DNA of 64,000 bases from Deltaproteobacteria bacterium (GTDB lineage: Bacteria > CG2-30-53-67), in contig JAADIO010000002.1 in assembly GCA_013151235.1 (NCBI GenBank), positions 41,369 to 105,368 of the forward strand, given 5' to 3'. The position numbers and the translations under genes are program-made. Within the stretch, counting starts at the first letter, position 1. Each line of letters opens with the position of its first letter. Positions 1 to 9,103 of the stretch are shown here, piece after piece. The notes under the pieces were generated by a model. It saw only the letters and a program-made list of their open reading frames with translations, was not told the DNA's origin and ran no database searches.

Positions 1-859
1 CCCCGATGAAACCATCACCTGCCGCGGCTATATCGGTTTCGGCGGACGGCATTATCGATGCTGGAAACGGGGGGGGCATGGGAAGATCGGCCTCACGCGG
101 GCACTGATCGAGTCCTGTGACGTCTATTTCTACGAGGTCGGCGAGCGACTCGGAATCGACAAGATCGCCGAGTATGCCCGCAGCCTCGGTTTGGGGAGCC
201 CCACGGGGATCCTCCTGGAAGGAGAACGGGCCGGGCTCATCCCGGACCGGTCCTGGAAACAGCGGGTCCGTAAGGAGCCCTGGTTCCCGGGAGAGACCTT
301 GAGCGCCTCCATCGGCCAGGGCTATATCCTGGTCACCCCGATTCAGCTGGCCAACCTGACGGCCACGATTGCCAACGGCGGGACCCTCTATCGTCCCCAA
401 CTGGTCCGCCGGATCGAGGACTACGAGGGAAACCTCCTCGAGGTGAGGAGTCCTGAGGTTTTACATGATGTCCCCATCTCCTCCCGGACGCTCCACCTGA
501 TCACCCACGCCCTTGAAGGAGTGGTTTCGGGCAAACACGGCACCGGTCGACGGGCAAGAATTGAGGGGATACGAATTGCCGGCAAGACCGGCACGGCTCA
601 GGTAGTGAGGATGCGTCAGGAAGAAGAACGAAAGGAGGATCTCCCCGACCGGTATCGCGACCACGCCCTCTTCGTCGCCTTCGCCCCGGTGGAGAAACCG
701 GAGATCGCCCTGGCGATCATCGTGGAACATGGGGGGCATGGCGGCTCGGCGGCCGCCCCCATTGCCAGGAAGGTCCTCCGTGCCTATTTTAAGAAAAGCG
801 GTCGGATAATAGAGATCGCCGGCCGTTCCACCCCCCCAGCCAAGGAGAAGAAACCGTGA
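1..859 (+). CDS. mrdA: Penicillin-binding protein 2, C-terminal part
   Basis: Peptidoglycan D,D-transpeptidase of the elongation machinery, acting in the periplasm with RodA. The gene runs in from the window edge; the frame begins at base 2, so the N-terminal membrane anchor and dimerisation domain are missing. Visible are the S-C-D form of the SxN/D active-site motif (in ALIESCDVYFYEVG), the GQGYILVTPIQLAN region and the KTGTAQ box, all characteristic of the PBP2 transpeptidase domain. The stop overlaps the GTG start of rodA (GTGA), so the two are translationally coupled in the usual mrd operon. The serine of the catalytic SxxK lies upstream of the window and cannot be checked. Confidence 0.95.
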   Translation, partial: PDETITCRGYIGFGGRHYRCWKRGGHGKIGLTRALIESCDVYFYEVGERLGIDKIAEYARSLGLGSPTGILLEGERAGLIPDRSWKQRVRKEPWFPGETLSASIGQGYILVTPIQLANLTATIANGGTLYRPQLVRRIEDYEGNLLEVRSPEVLHDVPISSRTLHLITHALEGVVSGKHGTGRRARIEGIRIAGKTGTAQVVRMRQEEERKEDLPDRYRDHALFVAFAPVEKPEIALAIIVEHGGHGGSAAAPIARKVLRAYFKKSGRIIEIAGRSTPPAKEKKP

Positions 860-1959
860 TGCTCGACCGAAGACTGATTACCCATTTTGATTTCGGATTT
901 CTTTTTCTGGTCCTGCTGATCTCCCTGATCGGAGAGGGAGCTATCTACAGCGCCTCTCATTTTGCAGGCAGTCCTCCCTCCGACCTCTACCTCCGGCAGC
1001 TCTACTGGATCGGGATCGGGCTCATCCTGCTGCTGGCAACCATCTCCATCGACTACCGTTCTCTTCATCGCTATGCCTACCTGATCTATGCCGTGTCTGT
1101 CGGGCTTCTCTTGGTCGTTTCCTTCAAAGGTGCGATCGGCATGGGAGCACAACGCTGGATCGTTGTGGGCCCTCTGACACTGCAGCCCTCGGAGTTGGCC
1201 AAGATCGCATTGATCCTGGTCCTCTCCCGATATCTTTCGGACATCCAGGAACGGGGGGGCTTCACCGCCGGACATTATTTTAATCTCGCGCTGCTGATCG
1301 GTCTTCCCCTCATTCTCATCCTGCGCCAACCGGATCTGGGGACCTCTCTTATGCTTCTCTTCATTGCCGTCACCCTGCTTTTTCTCGCCGGAATGCCGGT
1401 CCGTTTCTTCACCTATGCCGGGGTGACGGTTCTGGGCGCCGTCCCTTTTCTCTGGCGCTTTCTCAAGGATTATCAGAAGCAGCGAATCCGGGTCTTTTTC
1501 AACCCGGACCTTGACCCGAGCGGAGCAGGATACCATATCATTCAATCCAAGATCGCAATCGGGTCGGGAGGGTTTCTGGGGAAAGGGATCATGCACGGCA
1601 CCCAGAGTCAGCTTCGATTTCTGCCGGAGCAGCACACCGATTTCATCTTCTCCGTTATCGCAGAAGAAACCGGATTTATCGGAACCCTGATCCTGATCCT
1701 GCTTTTTGCCTACCTCATCTTCAAGGGGATCAACATCGCACTGAAAACGCAGGACCTCTTCGGGACGCTCGTGGCAACGGGGATTACAACAATGATCGCC
1801 TACTATATCCTGATCAATATCGGGATGACGTCGGGTCTCTTTCCCGTCGTCGGCGTCCCTCTTCCCTTCATCAGTTACGGAGGGTCCTCCCTGATCACAC
1901 TCTTCATCGGGGTCGGTTTGATTCTGAATATCCGGATGCGTCGATTTCACGAAGGGTAA
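856..1959 (+). CDS. rodA: Rod-shape SEDS glycosyltransferase RodA
   Basis: Peptidoglycan polymerase of the SEDS family, partner of PBP2 in lateral wall synthesis. It is a polytopic membrane protein of 367 aa, the usual family size. The family signatures QPDLGTS and the C-terminal GVPLPFISYGGSS are present. A GTG start at 856 follows AGGAG with eight bases of spacing and overlaps the mrdA stop; an ATG three bases later is an alternative. The next gene is convergent. The identification is based on strong family motifs and the mrdA neighbour. Confidence 0.96.
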   Translation: MMLDRRLITHFDFGFLFLVLLISLIGEGAIYSASHFAGSPPSDLYLRQLYWIGIGLILLLATISIDYRSLHRYAYLIYAVSVGLLLVVSFKGAIGMGAQRWIVVGPLTLQPSELAKIALILVLSRYLSDIQERGGFTAGHYFNLALLIGLPLILILRQPDLGTSLMLLFIAVTLLFLAGMPVRFFTYAGVTVLGAVPFLWRFLKDYQKQRIRVFFNPDLDPSGAGYHIIQSKIAIGSGGFLGKGIMHGTQSQLRFLPEQHTDFIFSVIAEETGFIGTLILILLFAYLIFKGINIALKTQDLFGTLVATGITTMIAYYILINIGMTSGLFPVVGVPLPFISYGGSSLITLFIGVGLILNIRMRRFHEG

Positions 1960-1997
1960 AAAGAAATGCTCCCTTTGCGGCAGGAAGCGGAGAGGAG

Positions 1998-2564
1998 TTA
2001 GTGAAGATTGCGTGCAATCAGGACGAGCAATGCAACAATAAGGCCGCCGTTGACAATATGTTCCCCGTTTTTCACCCACTGGCGCCCGGACCATTCCCCC
2101 GATCCGCTCTGGTAGGGGGTAAACCTGGGCCACATGGACCGGACATTCTCCTGATACCGGAGGAATTCATCGCCGAAGAGTTTATGCAGGGTCCGCTCTT
2201 CCTTGTGAATAGAGGGGATATAGAGCCAGAGGTAGAGAAAAATGAAAAAGGCAAAGGCGTAGAGGAAATATCCGGAGAGGAGACAGAACCCGACGGCAAT
2301 CAGGACATTCCCCACATAAAGGGGGTTTCGCACGAAGGAGTAAGGCCCCGTTGTTGCCAGCTCCCGGTCTTTTTTCACATATCCCCCGGCCCAGAAGCGG
2401 ATGGCGATTCCGGCAACGGAAAACAGAAGTCCGGCCAGAACACTTCCCGTTGAGGCCGGCCGCCCGATCACGGTTAAAACAATAAGGAAAAAAATTCCCA
2501 CGATCTGCCGGATCGCATGAGGTTTTCGAATCTTCTTCATAATATAATGTAATGTCTCTTCCAC
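1998..2564 (-). CDS. Isoprenylcysteine carboxyl methyltransferase-like membrane protein
   Basis: Integral membrane SAM-dependent methyltransferase of the ICMT/PEMT superfamily. The conserved G-PYSFVRNPLYVGN segment and the C-terminal EERTL..FGDEFLRYQ motif, which form the SAM and substrate site in this superfamily, are both seen, with four to five hydrophobic segments. The GTG at 2564 is preferred because AGGAGC lies six bases upstream; a longer TTG start at 2609 has no ribosome site. The substrate is unknown, since bacterial members act on lipids or small metabolites. It is convergent with rodA and lies downstream of the bactofilin gene. Confidence 0.8.
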   Translation of the reverse strand: MEETLHYIMKKIRKPHAIRQIVGIFFLIVLTVIGRPASTGSVLAGLLFSVAGIAIRFWAGGYVKKDRELATTGPYSFVRNPLYVGNVLIAVGFCLLSGYFLYAFAFFIFLYLWLYIPSIHKEERTLHKLFGDEFLRYQENVRSMWPRFTPYQSGSGEWSGRQWVKNGEHIVNGGLIVALLVLIARNLH

Positions 2565-2639
2565 AAAAGGCTCCTGAAATCGAAATTCATCCAAAAATTG
2601 ATTGACCAATCCACCATTGCCGGTGGATTTGAAAAAGGG

Positions 2640-3089
2640 CTATTTCCCGATCTTCACGGACTCCTGAAGCAGGGGGGTAATCTTGAGTTCCGGTTTTCGG
2701 GCGGCCTGGCCCATCTCGCACTTTCCCTCAAAGACAACCCCGTCTTCGATCACGATCACCGGCGTCTGTATGTTTCCATGGAGCACGGCCGGCGCATAGA
2801 ATTCCGCCCGGTCCTTGACGGTGATGTTCCCCTGGATCTTCCCCCGGGAGATCAGCCGTCCCACATCGATATTGGCATTGATCTCGGCATCCTCACCGAT
2901 GATCAGGGTATCCTTGGCAATGATCTCACCCTCGACCTTCCCGTCGATCTTGACCGTCCCTTCGTAGGTCAAAACACCCTTAAACGAGGTTTCTTTGCCC
3001 AAGATCGTGTTGATATCTCCGGAAACCGAGGGGGACGGACCGCTGTTCTGACTGCCGCGATAATCGTTCCGTTTTTTGAAATTCATCAT
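2640..3089 (-). CDS. Bactofilin (next to parAB)
   Basis: Polymer-forming cytoskeletal protein of about 149 aa. A short disordered N-terminus (NFKKRNDYRGSQNSGPSPSVSG) is followed by a right-handed beta-helix with repeated G-x-[IV]-x-G-x-[IV] turns (YEGTVKIDGKVEGEI, RGKIQGNITV). Two consecutive ATGs occur; the second, at 3086, is better spaced from AAGGAGA. It sits directly downstream of parB. In Myxococcus, bactofilin scaffolds position ParABS components, so the neighbourhood suggests a role in chromosome-segregation geometry; that is inference. A second bactofilin lies at 37.6 kb. Confidence 0.9.
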   Translation of the reverse strand: MMNFKKRNDYRGSQNSGPSPSVSGDINTILGKETSFKGVLTYEGTVKIDGKVEGEIIAKDTLIIGEDAEINANIDVGRLISRGKIQGNITVKDRAEFYAPAVLHGNIQTPVIVIEDGVVFEGKCEMGQAARKPELKITPLLQESVKIGK

Positions 3090-3115
3090 CTCTCCTTAGA
3101 GTCTTCCCTTAACCT

Positions 3116-3985
3116 TCAGGGATGGGTCGTTTCCCGCAGCAGGGTAATCAACCGTTCCCGTTCCTTCGACGAGGTATAGGTAATCTCGATTTTTCCCCGA
3201 CCGCTGTGATCATGGATCCGAACTTTTGTTCCGAATCCCCGTCTCAGTGCTTCCTCCATGGCCCGGACATGGACGTCCGTCTTTTTTCCCGGCGCCTTTT
3301 CCTTCTTGCCGGAGAGATCCTTCCGGACTCGCTTCTCCGTCTCCCGAACGGAAAGTCCCTTGCGGATGATCTCCCGGCCCAGGGCAAGTTGCTGTGAGGC
3401 GGACGAAAGAGAAAGAAGGGCCTTAGCATGACCCGCCGTCAGTTTCGATCGGCGGAGATATCCCTTTAATTCCTCCGGGAGGGAGAGAAACCGAAGGGCA
3501 TTGGCAACGGAGGAACGTTGCTTTCCCAGTTTGCGGGCGACCTCTTCCTGGGTCAGGTGAAATTCCCGCATCAGTTGATCGTAGGATTCCGCCGCTTCCA
3601 TGGGGTTGAGGTTTTCCCGCTGGAGATTTTCAATCAGGGCAAGTTCCAGGGAGTCCTGTTCCGAAACCTTTCGTATGAGCGCCGGAATCCGGACGATCCC
3701 CGCCTGCTGTGCGGCACGCCACCTCCGTTCTCCGGCAATGAGTTCAAAATCCCGCCCCCGCTGCCGCACCAGAACCGGCTGAATCACTCCCCGGTTTCGC
3801 ACGGATCGAACCAGGTCGGCCATCCCTTCATCTGTAAATTCTTTGCGCGGTTGATGCGGATTGGGAAGAATACTCGCCACGGGGAGCTCCCTCACTCCCT
3901 CCTCTTCCGTCCCCTGTTGCATGACCGGGATCGGCTTATCCGGAATAAGGGCCGACAACCCTTTGCCCAATACTTTTCTCGACAT
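3116..3985 (-). CDS. parB: Chromosome-partitioning protein ParB
   Basis: DNA-binding CTPase clamp that loads at parS and spreads. At 289 aa it has the usual ParB layout. The start MSRKVLGKGLSALIP is the conserved ParA-interacting N-terminus. The N-terminal CTPase domain carries NPHQPRKEF and GERRWRA, followed by LIENLQRENLNPMEAA, the helix-turn-helix around residues 150-180 (LTQEEVARKLGKQRSSVAN) and a C-terminal dimerisation domain. Its start lies 50 bases inside the end of parA, so the pair is tightly coupled. Two matching parS sites are present nearby. Confidence 0.97.
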   Translation of the reverse strand: MSRKVLGKGLSALIPDKPIPVMQQGTEEEGVRELPVASILPNPHQPRKEFTDEGMADLVRSVRNRGVIQPVLVRQRGRDFELIAGERRWRAAQQAGIVRIPALIRKVSEQDSLELALIENLQRENLNPMEAAESYDQLMREFHLTQEEVARKLGKQRSSVANALRFLSLPEELKGYLRRSKLTAGHAKALLSLSSASQQLALGREIIRKGLSVRETEKRVRKDLSGKKEKAPGKKTDVHVRAMEEALRRGFGTKVRIHDHSGRGKIEITYTSSKERERLITLLRETTHP

Positions 3986-4730
3986 GATGAATCACTTCCT
4001 TTGCAAGACTGAGATAACTTTGCGCCCCCCGGGAGCGGACATCATAAAGCAAAACCGGCATCCCGTGACTCGGGGACTCTCCAAGCCGTACATTCCGGGG
4101 GATCACCGTTTCAAAAACCAGCCCTTCAAAATGCCCCCGGACCTCCTCGGCTACCTGTAGGGAAAGGTTGTTCCGAACGTCAAACATGGTCAGCAGGATC
4201 CCCTCGATGGAGAGGTGCGGGTTCAGGTTCTCCCGGACCCGTTGAATCGTCCCCAAAAGATGGGAGAGCCCCTCTAATGCATAGTATTCACACTGAAGAG
4301 GAACGATGACCCCATCCGATGCCGTCAGTGCATTCAGTGTAAGAAGCCCCAGGGAGGGGGGACAATCGATGAGGATAAAGTCATATTGACTGCGGAGCCC
4401 GTTCAGGACCTCCTTAAGGAGAAATTCCCGGTTCTCCAGATTGACCAGCTCAACTTCGGCACCGGCCAGGGCCATGGAAGAGGGGATCAGGGCCACTCCA
4501 TCGATTGCCGTGGAAAGGGAAAGCTCCCCCGGATCCCCGCCCTGAAAAAGATCGTAAACGCTCCCGGCAACGGATGTCCGGTCAACGCCGAATCCGCTGG
4601 TGCCGTTTCCCTGCGGATCAATGTCCACGAGCAGAACCTTCTTTTCCGCCACGCCTAAAGAGGCGGCAAGATTGACTGCCGTCGTCGTCTTGCCCACTCC
4701 TCCCTTTTGATTGGCAATGGAGAGGATCAT
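3936..4730 (-). CDS. parA: Chromosome-partitioning ATPase ParA/Soj
   Basis: Deviant Walker-A ATPase that moves ParB-parS complexes and can regulate DnaA. At 264 aa it is a typical chromosomal Soj-type protein without an N-terminal HTH. It has K-G-G-V-G-K-T-T at residues 9-16 with the signature lysine K9, and VDIDPQGN and LIDCPPSLG for the other ATPase motifs. A TATAAT-like hexamer reads towards the gene at 4781-4776, but I see no convincing -35. The first gene upstream on this strand is rsmG, 238 bases away, with a parS site between. Confidence 0.97.
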   Translation of the reverse strand: MILSIANQKGGVGKTTTAVNLAASLGVAEKKVLLVDIDPQGNGTSGFGVDRTSVAGSVYDLFQGGDPGELSLSTAIDGVALIPSSMALAGAEVELVNLENREFLLKEVLNGLRSQYDFILIDCPPSLGLLTLNALTASDGVIVPLQCEYYALEGLSHLLGTIQRVRENLNPHLSIEGILLTMFDVRNNLSLQVAEEVRGHFEGLVFETVIPRNVRLGESPSHGMPVLLYDVRSRGAQSYLSLAKEVIHHVEKSIGQRVVGPYSG

Positions 4731-4946
4731 GCAGAGAACTCCATCTCGACCGGCACATAAAAACTTCGGTCAAATATTATAACACATTGATTTTAATAGG
4801 AAATTTATATTTGCTCCTTGGCGTACATCTCGCAATGTTTTTCCTTACGATATCACAGAACTCCTTTCAGGAAAAGGAAAAAGGGGACCCTTTCGAATCC
4901 GACGATTTCAACAAGCTTTGCTCCAAATCCGGATAGATGCTGAAAA

Positions 4947-4962
4947 TGTTCCACGTGGAACA
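4947..4962. other. parS centromere site 1
   Basis: The 16-bp palindrome TGTTCCACGTGGAACA differs symmetrically from the classical parS TGTTTCACGTGAAACA at one position per half. The flanking bases extend the palindrome to 20 bp (4945-4964). It lies between rsmG and parA, just past the rsmG stop. An identical 20-bp copy occurs at 7542-7561, which supports it as the ParB target of this genome. Confidence 0.9.
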
Positions 4963-4968
4963 TTTGGA

Positions 4969-5631
4969 TTATTTTTTGATCTTTTCAACAATCACAACGT
5001 TTCGGGTGTGGTGAAGAAAGGGGACCTTCAGGGGGGCAACCTCCCCCACACGGAGCCCGAGACACAGAAGTCCTTTTTCGATCCTTCGCAGCTCCTCATT
5101 CACACTTCTCGATTTTTGAAACAGATAGATCCCGTCTTTCCGGAGCAAGTGAGCCGTCCAGTGACAAACCTTGTCGATACTTGAAACCGCCCGACAGAGG
5201 ATCCGGTCGAAGCCGGCCTCGATCCCTTTCCCATATTCATCCGCCCGCATCGTGGCCACTTCGGCCCCTTTCAGGGAGAGGGTGCGGATCATGTGTCGGA
5301 GAAAAACGGAACGTTTCTGCGATGCGTCGAGGAGAACCAGCCGCAGGGCCGGCTCCACGATCTTGAGGGGAAGACCCGGCAACCCGGCGCCGCTTCCTAC
5401 ATCCAGGACGGAAAGACCGGGAGTAATCCGGCCGGTCTGAAAGAGGGAAAGGGAATCGAGAAAGTGATGGATTTCAATATCTTCCCGTTTCCGGTGTCCC
5501 GTGAGATTGATCCTACGCGACCAGTCCATTAACTCCCGGGTATAGATCTCAAAAAGTTCTTTTTCGACGGCCCCGAGGGTTAAGCCGAGGGCTTCGGCCC
5601 CTTCAAGGAGTATTCCTTGTTTTTCAGCCAA
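4969..5631 (-). CDS. rsmG: 16S rRNA (guanine-527-N7) methyltransferase
   Basis: SAM-dependent methylation of G527 in the 530 loop of 16S rRNA. The 220-aa protein has the Rossmann SAM motif VLDVGSGAGLPGLPLKI and NLTG/HHFLDSL in the N-terminal part, as in RsmG/GidB. The start is a TTG at 5631, eight bases after GGGAG and two bases beyond the mnmG stop. MnmG-rsmG-parA is the standard order. A parS site follows immediately after its stop. Confidence 0.95.
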   Translation of the reverse strand: MAEKQGILLEGAEALGLTLGAVEKELFEIYTRELMDWSRRINLTGHRKREDIEIHHFLDSLSLFQTGRITPGLSVLDVGSGAGLPGLPLKIVEPALRLVLLDASQKRSVFLRHMIRTLSLKGAEVATMRADEYGKGIEAGFDRILCRAVSSIDKVCHWTAHLLRKDGIYLFQKSRSVNEELRRIEKGLLCLGLRVGEVAPLKVPFLHHTRNVVIVEKIKK

Positions 5632-5632
5632 T

Positions 5633-7510
5633 TCAACTTCTCCCGCCGCCGTATTTTTTCAAATAGATCCGGATAATCGACAGGGCCGCCGGTGTTACAC
5701 CGGAGATACGGCCGGCCTGCCCAATCGATGCAGGACGGATCCGTTCCAGCTTTTCCACCACCTCCAGCGAAAGCCCGGGAAGCCGACTGTAGTCGATCTC
5801 CTCTGGAATCCTGACCTCCTCCATTTTGCGATATCTTTTTACCTGCTCCGTCTGCCGCTGGATGAAACCATCATATTTCGCCTCAATCTCACAGATCCTC
5901 CTTACCTCCCGGTCCAGGTCCGGTCTGGATTGATCCAGGCCGGCCGTTTTGTCGTAGTCAAGTTCGGGACGCTTGATTAGACGAAAAAGGGAAGTCTTGT
6001 TGTGCAAAGGAGCGCTCGCTACCGAGGCAAGGCGCTCGTTAACCTCGGCCGAGGGGAAGAAAAAGGTCGTTCGTAATCGCTTCATTTCTCCTTCGATCTT
6101 CTCCTTCTTTTCGCAAAAGGCCTCATAATCCCCCCGGGAGATGAGACCTACCTGGTACCCTTTCTCCCGTAATCGAAGATCGGCATTGTCCTGACGCAAC
6201 AAAAGTCGATATTCCGCCCGGGAGGTAAACATCCGGTAAGGCTCTTCCGTTCCCAGTGTAACCAGGTCGTCAATCAGGACCCCGATATAGGCCTCTGAGC
6301 GGTTCAGAACAAGGGGCGGACGTCCACGGATCTTTTGGGCAGCATTTATCCCGGCCATCAGCCCTTGAGCCGCTGCTTCTTCATAACCGGAGGTCCCGTT
6401 GATCTGCCCCGCGTGGTAAAGTCCGGCGATCAACTTCGTTTCCAGCGTCGGGAAAAGCTGAAGGGGGGAGACATAATCATACTCCACGGCATAGCCCGGT
6501 CGCATGATCCTTGCACGGGAAAGCCCGGGGATGGACTGAACCAGCTCTTTCTGGACATCGAAAGGTAGGCTGGTGGAAATCCCGTTGGCGTAGACCTCCT
6601 CCGTATCGAGTCCCTCCGGTTCAAGAAAGACCTGATGCCGGTCCTTTTCAGGAAACCGGACCACCTTGTCCTCTATGGAGGGGCAGTACCGCGGTCCCAC
6701 CCCCTGAATCCGGCCGCTGTAAAGAGGCGACCGGTCAAGGTTTTTCATAATGATTTCATGGGTCCGATGGTCGGTATAGGTGATATGGCAGGGAACTTGT
6801 TCCCGCCGGATCGACGGGGTGGAAAAAGAGAACGGCTGCGGATCCGGATCCCCATACTGCGGGAGCAAACCTGAAAAATCGATGCTCGGCCCATGAAGTC
6901 TCGGCGGGGTCCCCGTTTTCAGACGACCGATGGTAAATCCCAGGGATCTCAAATCATCCGCAAGCGCTACGGCAGGGGGTTCCCCTGCCCTTCCGCCCGG
7001 AAAGCTGGAAACTCCTACGTGAATCAATCCCTTGAGAAAGGTTCCCGTCGTGACGATCACTGCCTTCGCTCCGTAATGATAACCGAGATCATTCTCCACA
7101 CCGAAGACCTTCCGGTTCCGGATCAACAGTCTCTTTACCGTCCCCTGCTGCACAACAAGGCCGGGCTGATTCTCCACGATCGATTTCATTCGCAGCCGAT
7201 ACCCCTGTTTGTCGGCCTGCGCCCTTGGGGCCTGAACGGCCGGCCCTTTACGGGTGTTGAGCATTCGGAACTGGATCCCCGTTGCGTCGATGACACGCCC
7301 CATTTCACCACCCAGGGCATCGATCTCGCGAACCAGATGCCCCTTGGCCAATCCTCCGATGGCGGGATTGCAGGACATCAGGGCGATATGGTCAAGGTGA
7401 AGGGTCAAAAGGAGGGTGGAACAACCGAGCCGGGCGGCCGAGAGAGCGGCCTCACAGCCGGCATGCCCAGCGCCGATTACGATAATGTCGAACTGCTCAT
7501 CCGTTGTCAC
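5633..7510 (-). CDS. mnmG: tRNA 5-carboxymethylaminomethyluridine synthase subunit MnmG
   Basis: FAD-dependent partner of MnmE that modifies the wobble uridine U34 of tRNAs. The N-terminal dinucleotide-binding motif (IVIGAGHAGCEAALSAARLG), CNPAIGGLAKGHLVREIDALGG, and GTEEPYRMFTSRAEYRLLLRQDNAD are family hallmarks. Length is 625 aa from GTG 7510, which has AGGAG five bases upstream; a TTG nine codons earlier overlaps no ribosome site. It is separated from mnmE by the second parS site and precedes rsmG. Confidence 0.97.
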   Translation of the reverse strand: MTTDEQFDIIVIGAGHAGCEAALSAARLGCSTLLLTLHLDHIALMSCNPAIGGLAKGHLVREIDALGGEMGRVIDATGIQFRMLNTRKGPAVQAPRAQADKQGYRLRMKSIVENQPGLVVQQGTVKRLLIRNRKVFGVENDLGYHYGAKAVIVTTGTFLKGLIHVGVSSFPGGRAGEPPAVALADDLRSLGFTIGRLKTGTPPRLHGPSIDFSGLLPQYGDPDPQPFSFSTPSIRREQVPCHITYTDHRTHEIIMKNLDRSPLYSGRIQGVGPRYCPSIEDKVVRFPEKDRHQVFLEPEGLDTEEVYANGISTSLPFDVQKELVQSIPGLSRARIMRPGYAVEYDYVSPLQLFPTLETKLIAGLYHAGQINGTSGYEEAAAQGLMAGINAAQKIRGRPPLVLNRSEAYIGVLIDDLVTLGTEEPYRMFTSRAEYRLLLRQDNADLRLREKGYQVGLISRGDYEAFCEKKEKIEGEMKRLRTTFFFPSAEVNERLASVASAPLHNKTSLFRLIKRPELDYDKTAGLDQSRPDLDREVRRICEIEAKYDGFIQRQTEQVKRYRKMEEVRIPEEIDYSRLPGLSLEVVEKLERIRPASIGQAGRISGVTPAALSIIRIYLKKYGGGRS

Positions 7511-7543
7511 GGCATCTCCTGCACAATTTTTATTCAACGGAAA

Positions 7544-7559
7544 TGTTCCACGTGGAACA
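7544..7559. other. parS centromere site 2
   Basis: TGTTCCACGTGGAACA in the short gap between mnmE and mnmG. It is identical to site 1 over the extended 20-bp palindrome (7542-7561). Placing parS inside the parAB-side operon near oriC is common in bacteria. Confidence 0.9.
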
Positions 7560-7561
7560 TT

Positions 7562-8974
7562 CTATTTTCCAACACAAAAGGAACTGAATATCCGGTCGAG
7601 GATATCCTCCGTCACCACCTCCCCGGTAATCCGGCCGACAGCATCAAGAGCCTCCCGAAGGTCAAGACTCAAAAACTCTTCGGACATCCCCTCGTGCAGG
7701 TGCCGGATTACACGCATCAAGGCCTCCCGTGCCTCTTTCAGTGCATGAAGATGTCGGGTCTGCGTGACGATGACCGATTCGCTGAACGCCTTCTTTCCTT
7801 CAAGAATCAGGTCTTTTAATCGGACCTTCAGTTCTTTGATTCCATCCGCGTGCAACAAACAGGTATGGATCATAATTTTTGGTGAGATCTCTTTTATTAG
7901 TTCTCCAAAGAACTGATTTCCCCTGTTTTCATCCGGCACAAGATCTTTTTTATTAAAGATCAGGACCACATCCTTTCCACGGGTCAGTCGGACAATCTCC
8001 CGGTCTTCTTCATCGGGACGACGGGAAAGATCAAAAAGAAGGAGGATCAGGTCCGCACGTTCAATAGCCTCCCGGCTTCTCCGGATTCCCTCTCTTTCCA
8101 CGGGGTCTTCAGATTGCCGGAAACCCGCGGTATCGAGAAAACAGAAGGGAATTCCCTCGATATTCACAGTTGATTCAATCACATCCCGGGTCGTGCCCGG
8201 AAAAGGGGTCACAATGGCCCTATCTTCCTTGAGAAGTCGATTCAGAAGGCTTGACTTTCCGACATTGGCCTTCCCTATAATCGCAGTCATGAGCCCCTCC
8301 TCGATCACTTTCCCCTCCCGTCCGGTATCGATGAGGCTCCCGAGATTCTTCAAGAGACTATTTATCTTTCCTTCAAATGCCACGGAATCAATCGGGTCGT
8401 TCTCCTCTTCTGCAAAATCGATGGAGACCTCCGTCTCCGCCAAAAGTTCAATCAGTGACTCTTTCACCTTCTGCAGACAAAGCGATAATTCTCCATTTAA
8501 CTGCTGCAGGGCAACCCGCAGAGCCGTCTCATTCTTTGCGGAAACAAGAGACATGACCGATTCGGCCTGGGCCAGGTCGATCCGTCCGTTCAAAAAGGCC
8601 CGCTTTGTGAATTCTCCAGGCTCCGCCGGCCTTGCACCAAGCGAGAGCAACAACTCCATGATCCTGCGGATGACCACAACTCCGGAATGACAGTTAATCT
8701 CTACGACATCCTCACAGGTGTAGGTCTTCGGCGCCCGCATAACCGTCAGGAGGACCTCGTCCAGGACCGTCCGGGTCTCCGGATCGATGACCTTCCCGTA
8801 ACGGATCGTATATCCCCGGCTTTTCCGCAAGGCCCGTCCCGAGCTGTCCACAAAGATCTTCTGCGCCAGGGGAAGTGCCTGAGATCCACTGATCCGGATA
8901 ATTCCGATCCCCCCCGGTCCGGGCGGAGTGGAGATGGAACAGATGGTATCCTGATTCAACGGATTTTCTTTCAT
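7562..8974 (-). CDS. mnmE: tRNA modification GTPase MnmE
   Basis: Dimeric GTPase working with MnmG on U34 of tRNA. It has the N-terminal folate-binding domain (DTICSISTPPGPGGIGIIRISG), a central helical domain and an inserted Ras-like G domain with GKANVGKSSLLN, DTAGFR and NKKD. The C-terminal CVGK supplies the catalytic cysteine of the CxGK motif. Length 470 aa is normal. It lies between jag and mnmG. Confidence 0.97.
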   Translation of the reverse strand: MKENPLNQDTICSISTPPGPGGIGIIRISGSQALPLAQKIFVDSSGRALRKSRGYTIRYGKVIDPETRTVLDEVLLTVMRAPKTYTCEDVVEINCHSGVVVIRRIMELLLSLGARPAEPGEFTKRAFLNGRIDLAQAESVMSLVSAKNETALRVALQQLNGELSLCLQKVKESLIELLAETEVSIDFAEEENDPIDSVAFEGKINSLLKNLGSLIDTGREGKVIEEGLMTAIIGKANVGKSSLLNRLLKEDRAIVTPFPGTTRDVIESTVNIEGIPFCFLDTAGFRQSEDPVEREGIRRSREAIERADLILLLFDLSRRPDEEDREIVRLTRGKDVVLIFNKKDLVPDENRGNQFFGELIKEISPKIMIHTCLLHADGIKELKVRLKDLILEGKKAFSESVIVTQTRHLHALKEAREALMRVIRHLHEGMSEEFLSLDLREALDAVGRITGEVVTEDILDRIFSSFCVGK

Positions 8975-9103
8975 GATTTTTCACCCAAGAGAAAAAAGAG
9001 GCGAGGAATATCCCCGCCTCTTCCGGTGAATGCACTCTTCATCCGACCGATTCCTCTGAATTTTATTAGTGATACCGTTTAGTTACGGACTGTTCAGGTC
9101 TGC

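Noticed and set aside
784-2133. Long minus-strand open frame (449 codons) across rodA
   Set aside because: It is antisense to a clear rodA, has no family motifs and arises from the codon bias of the real gene.
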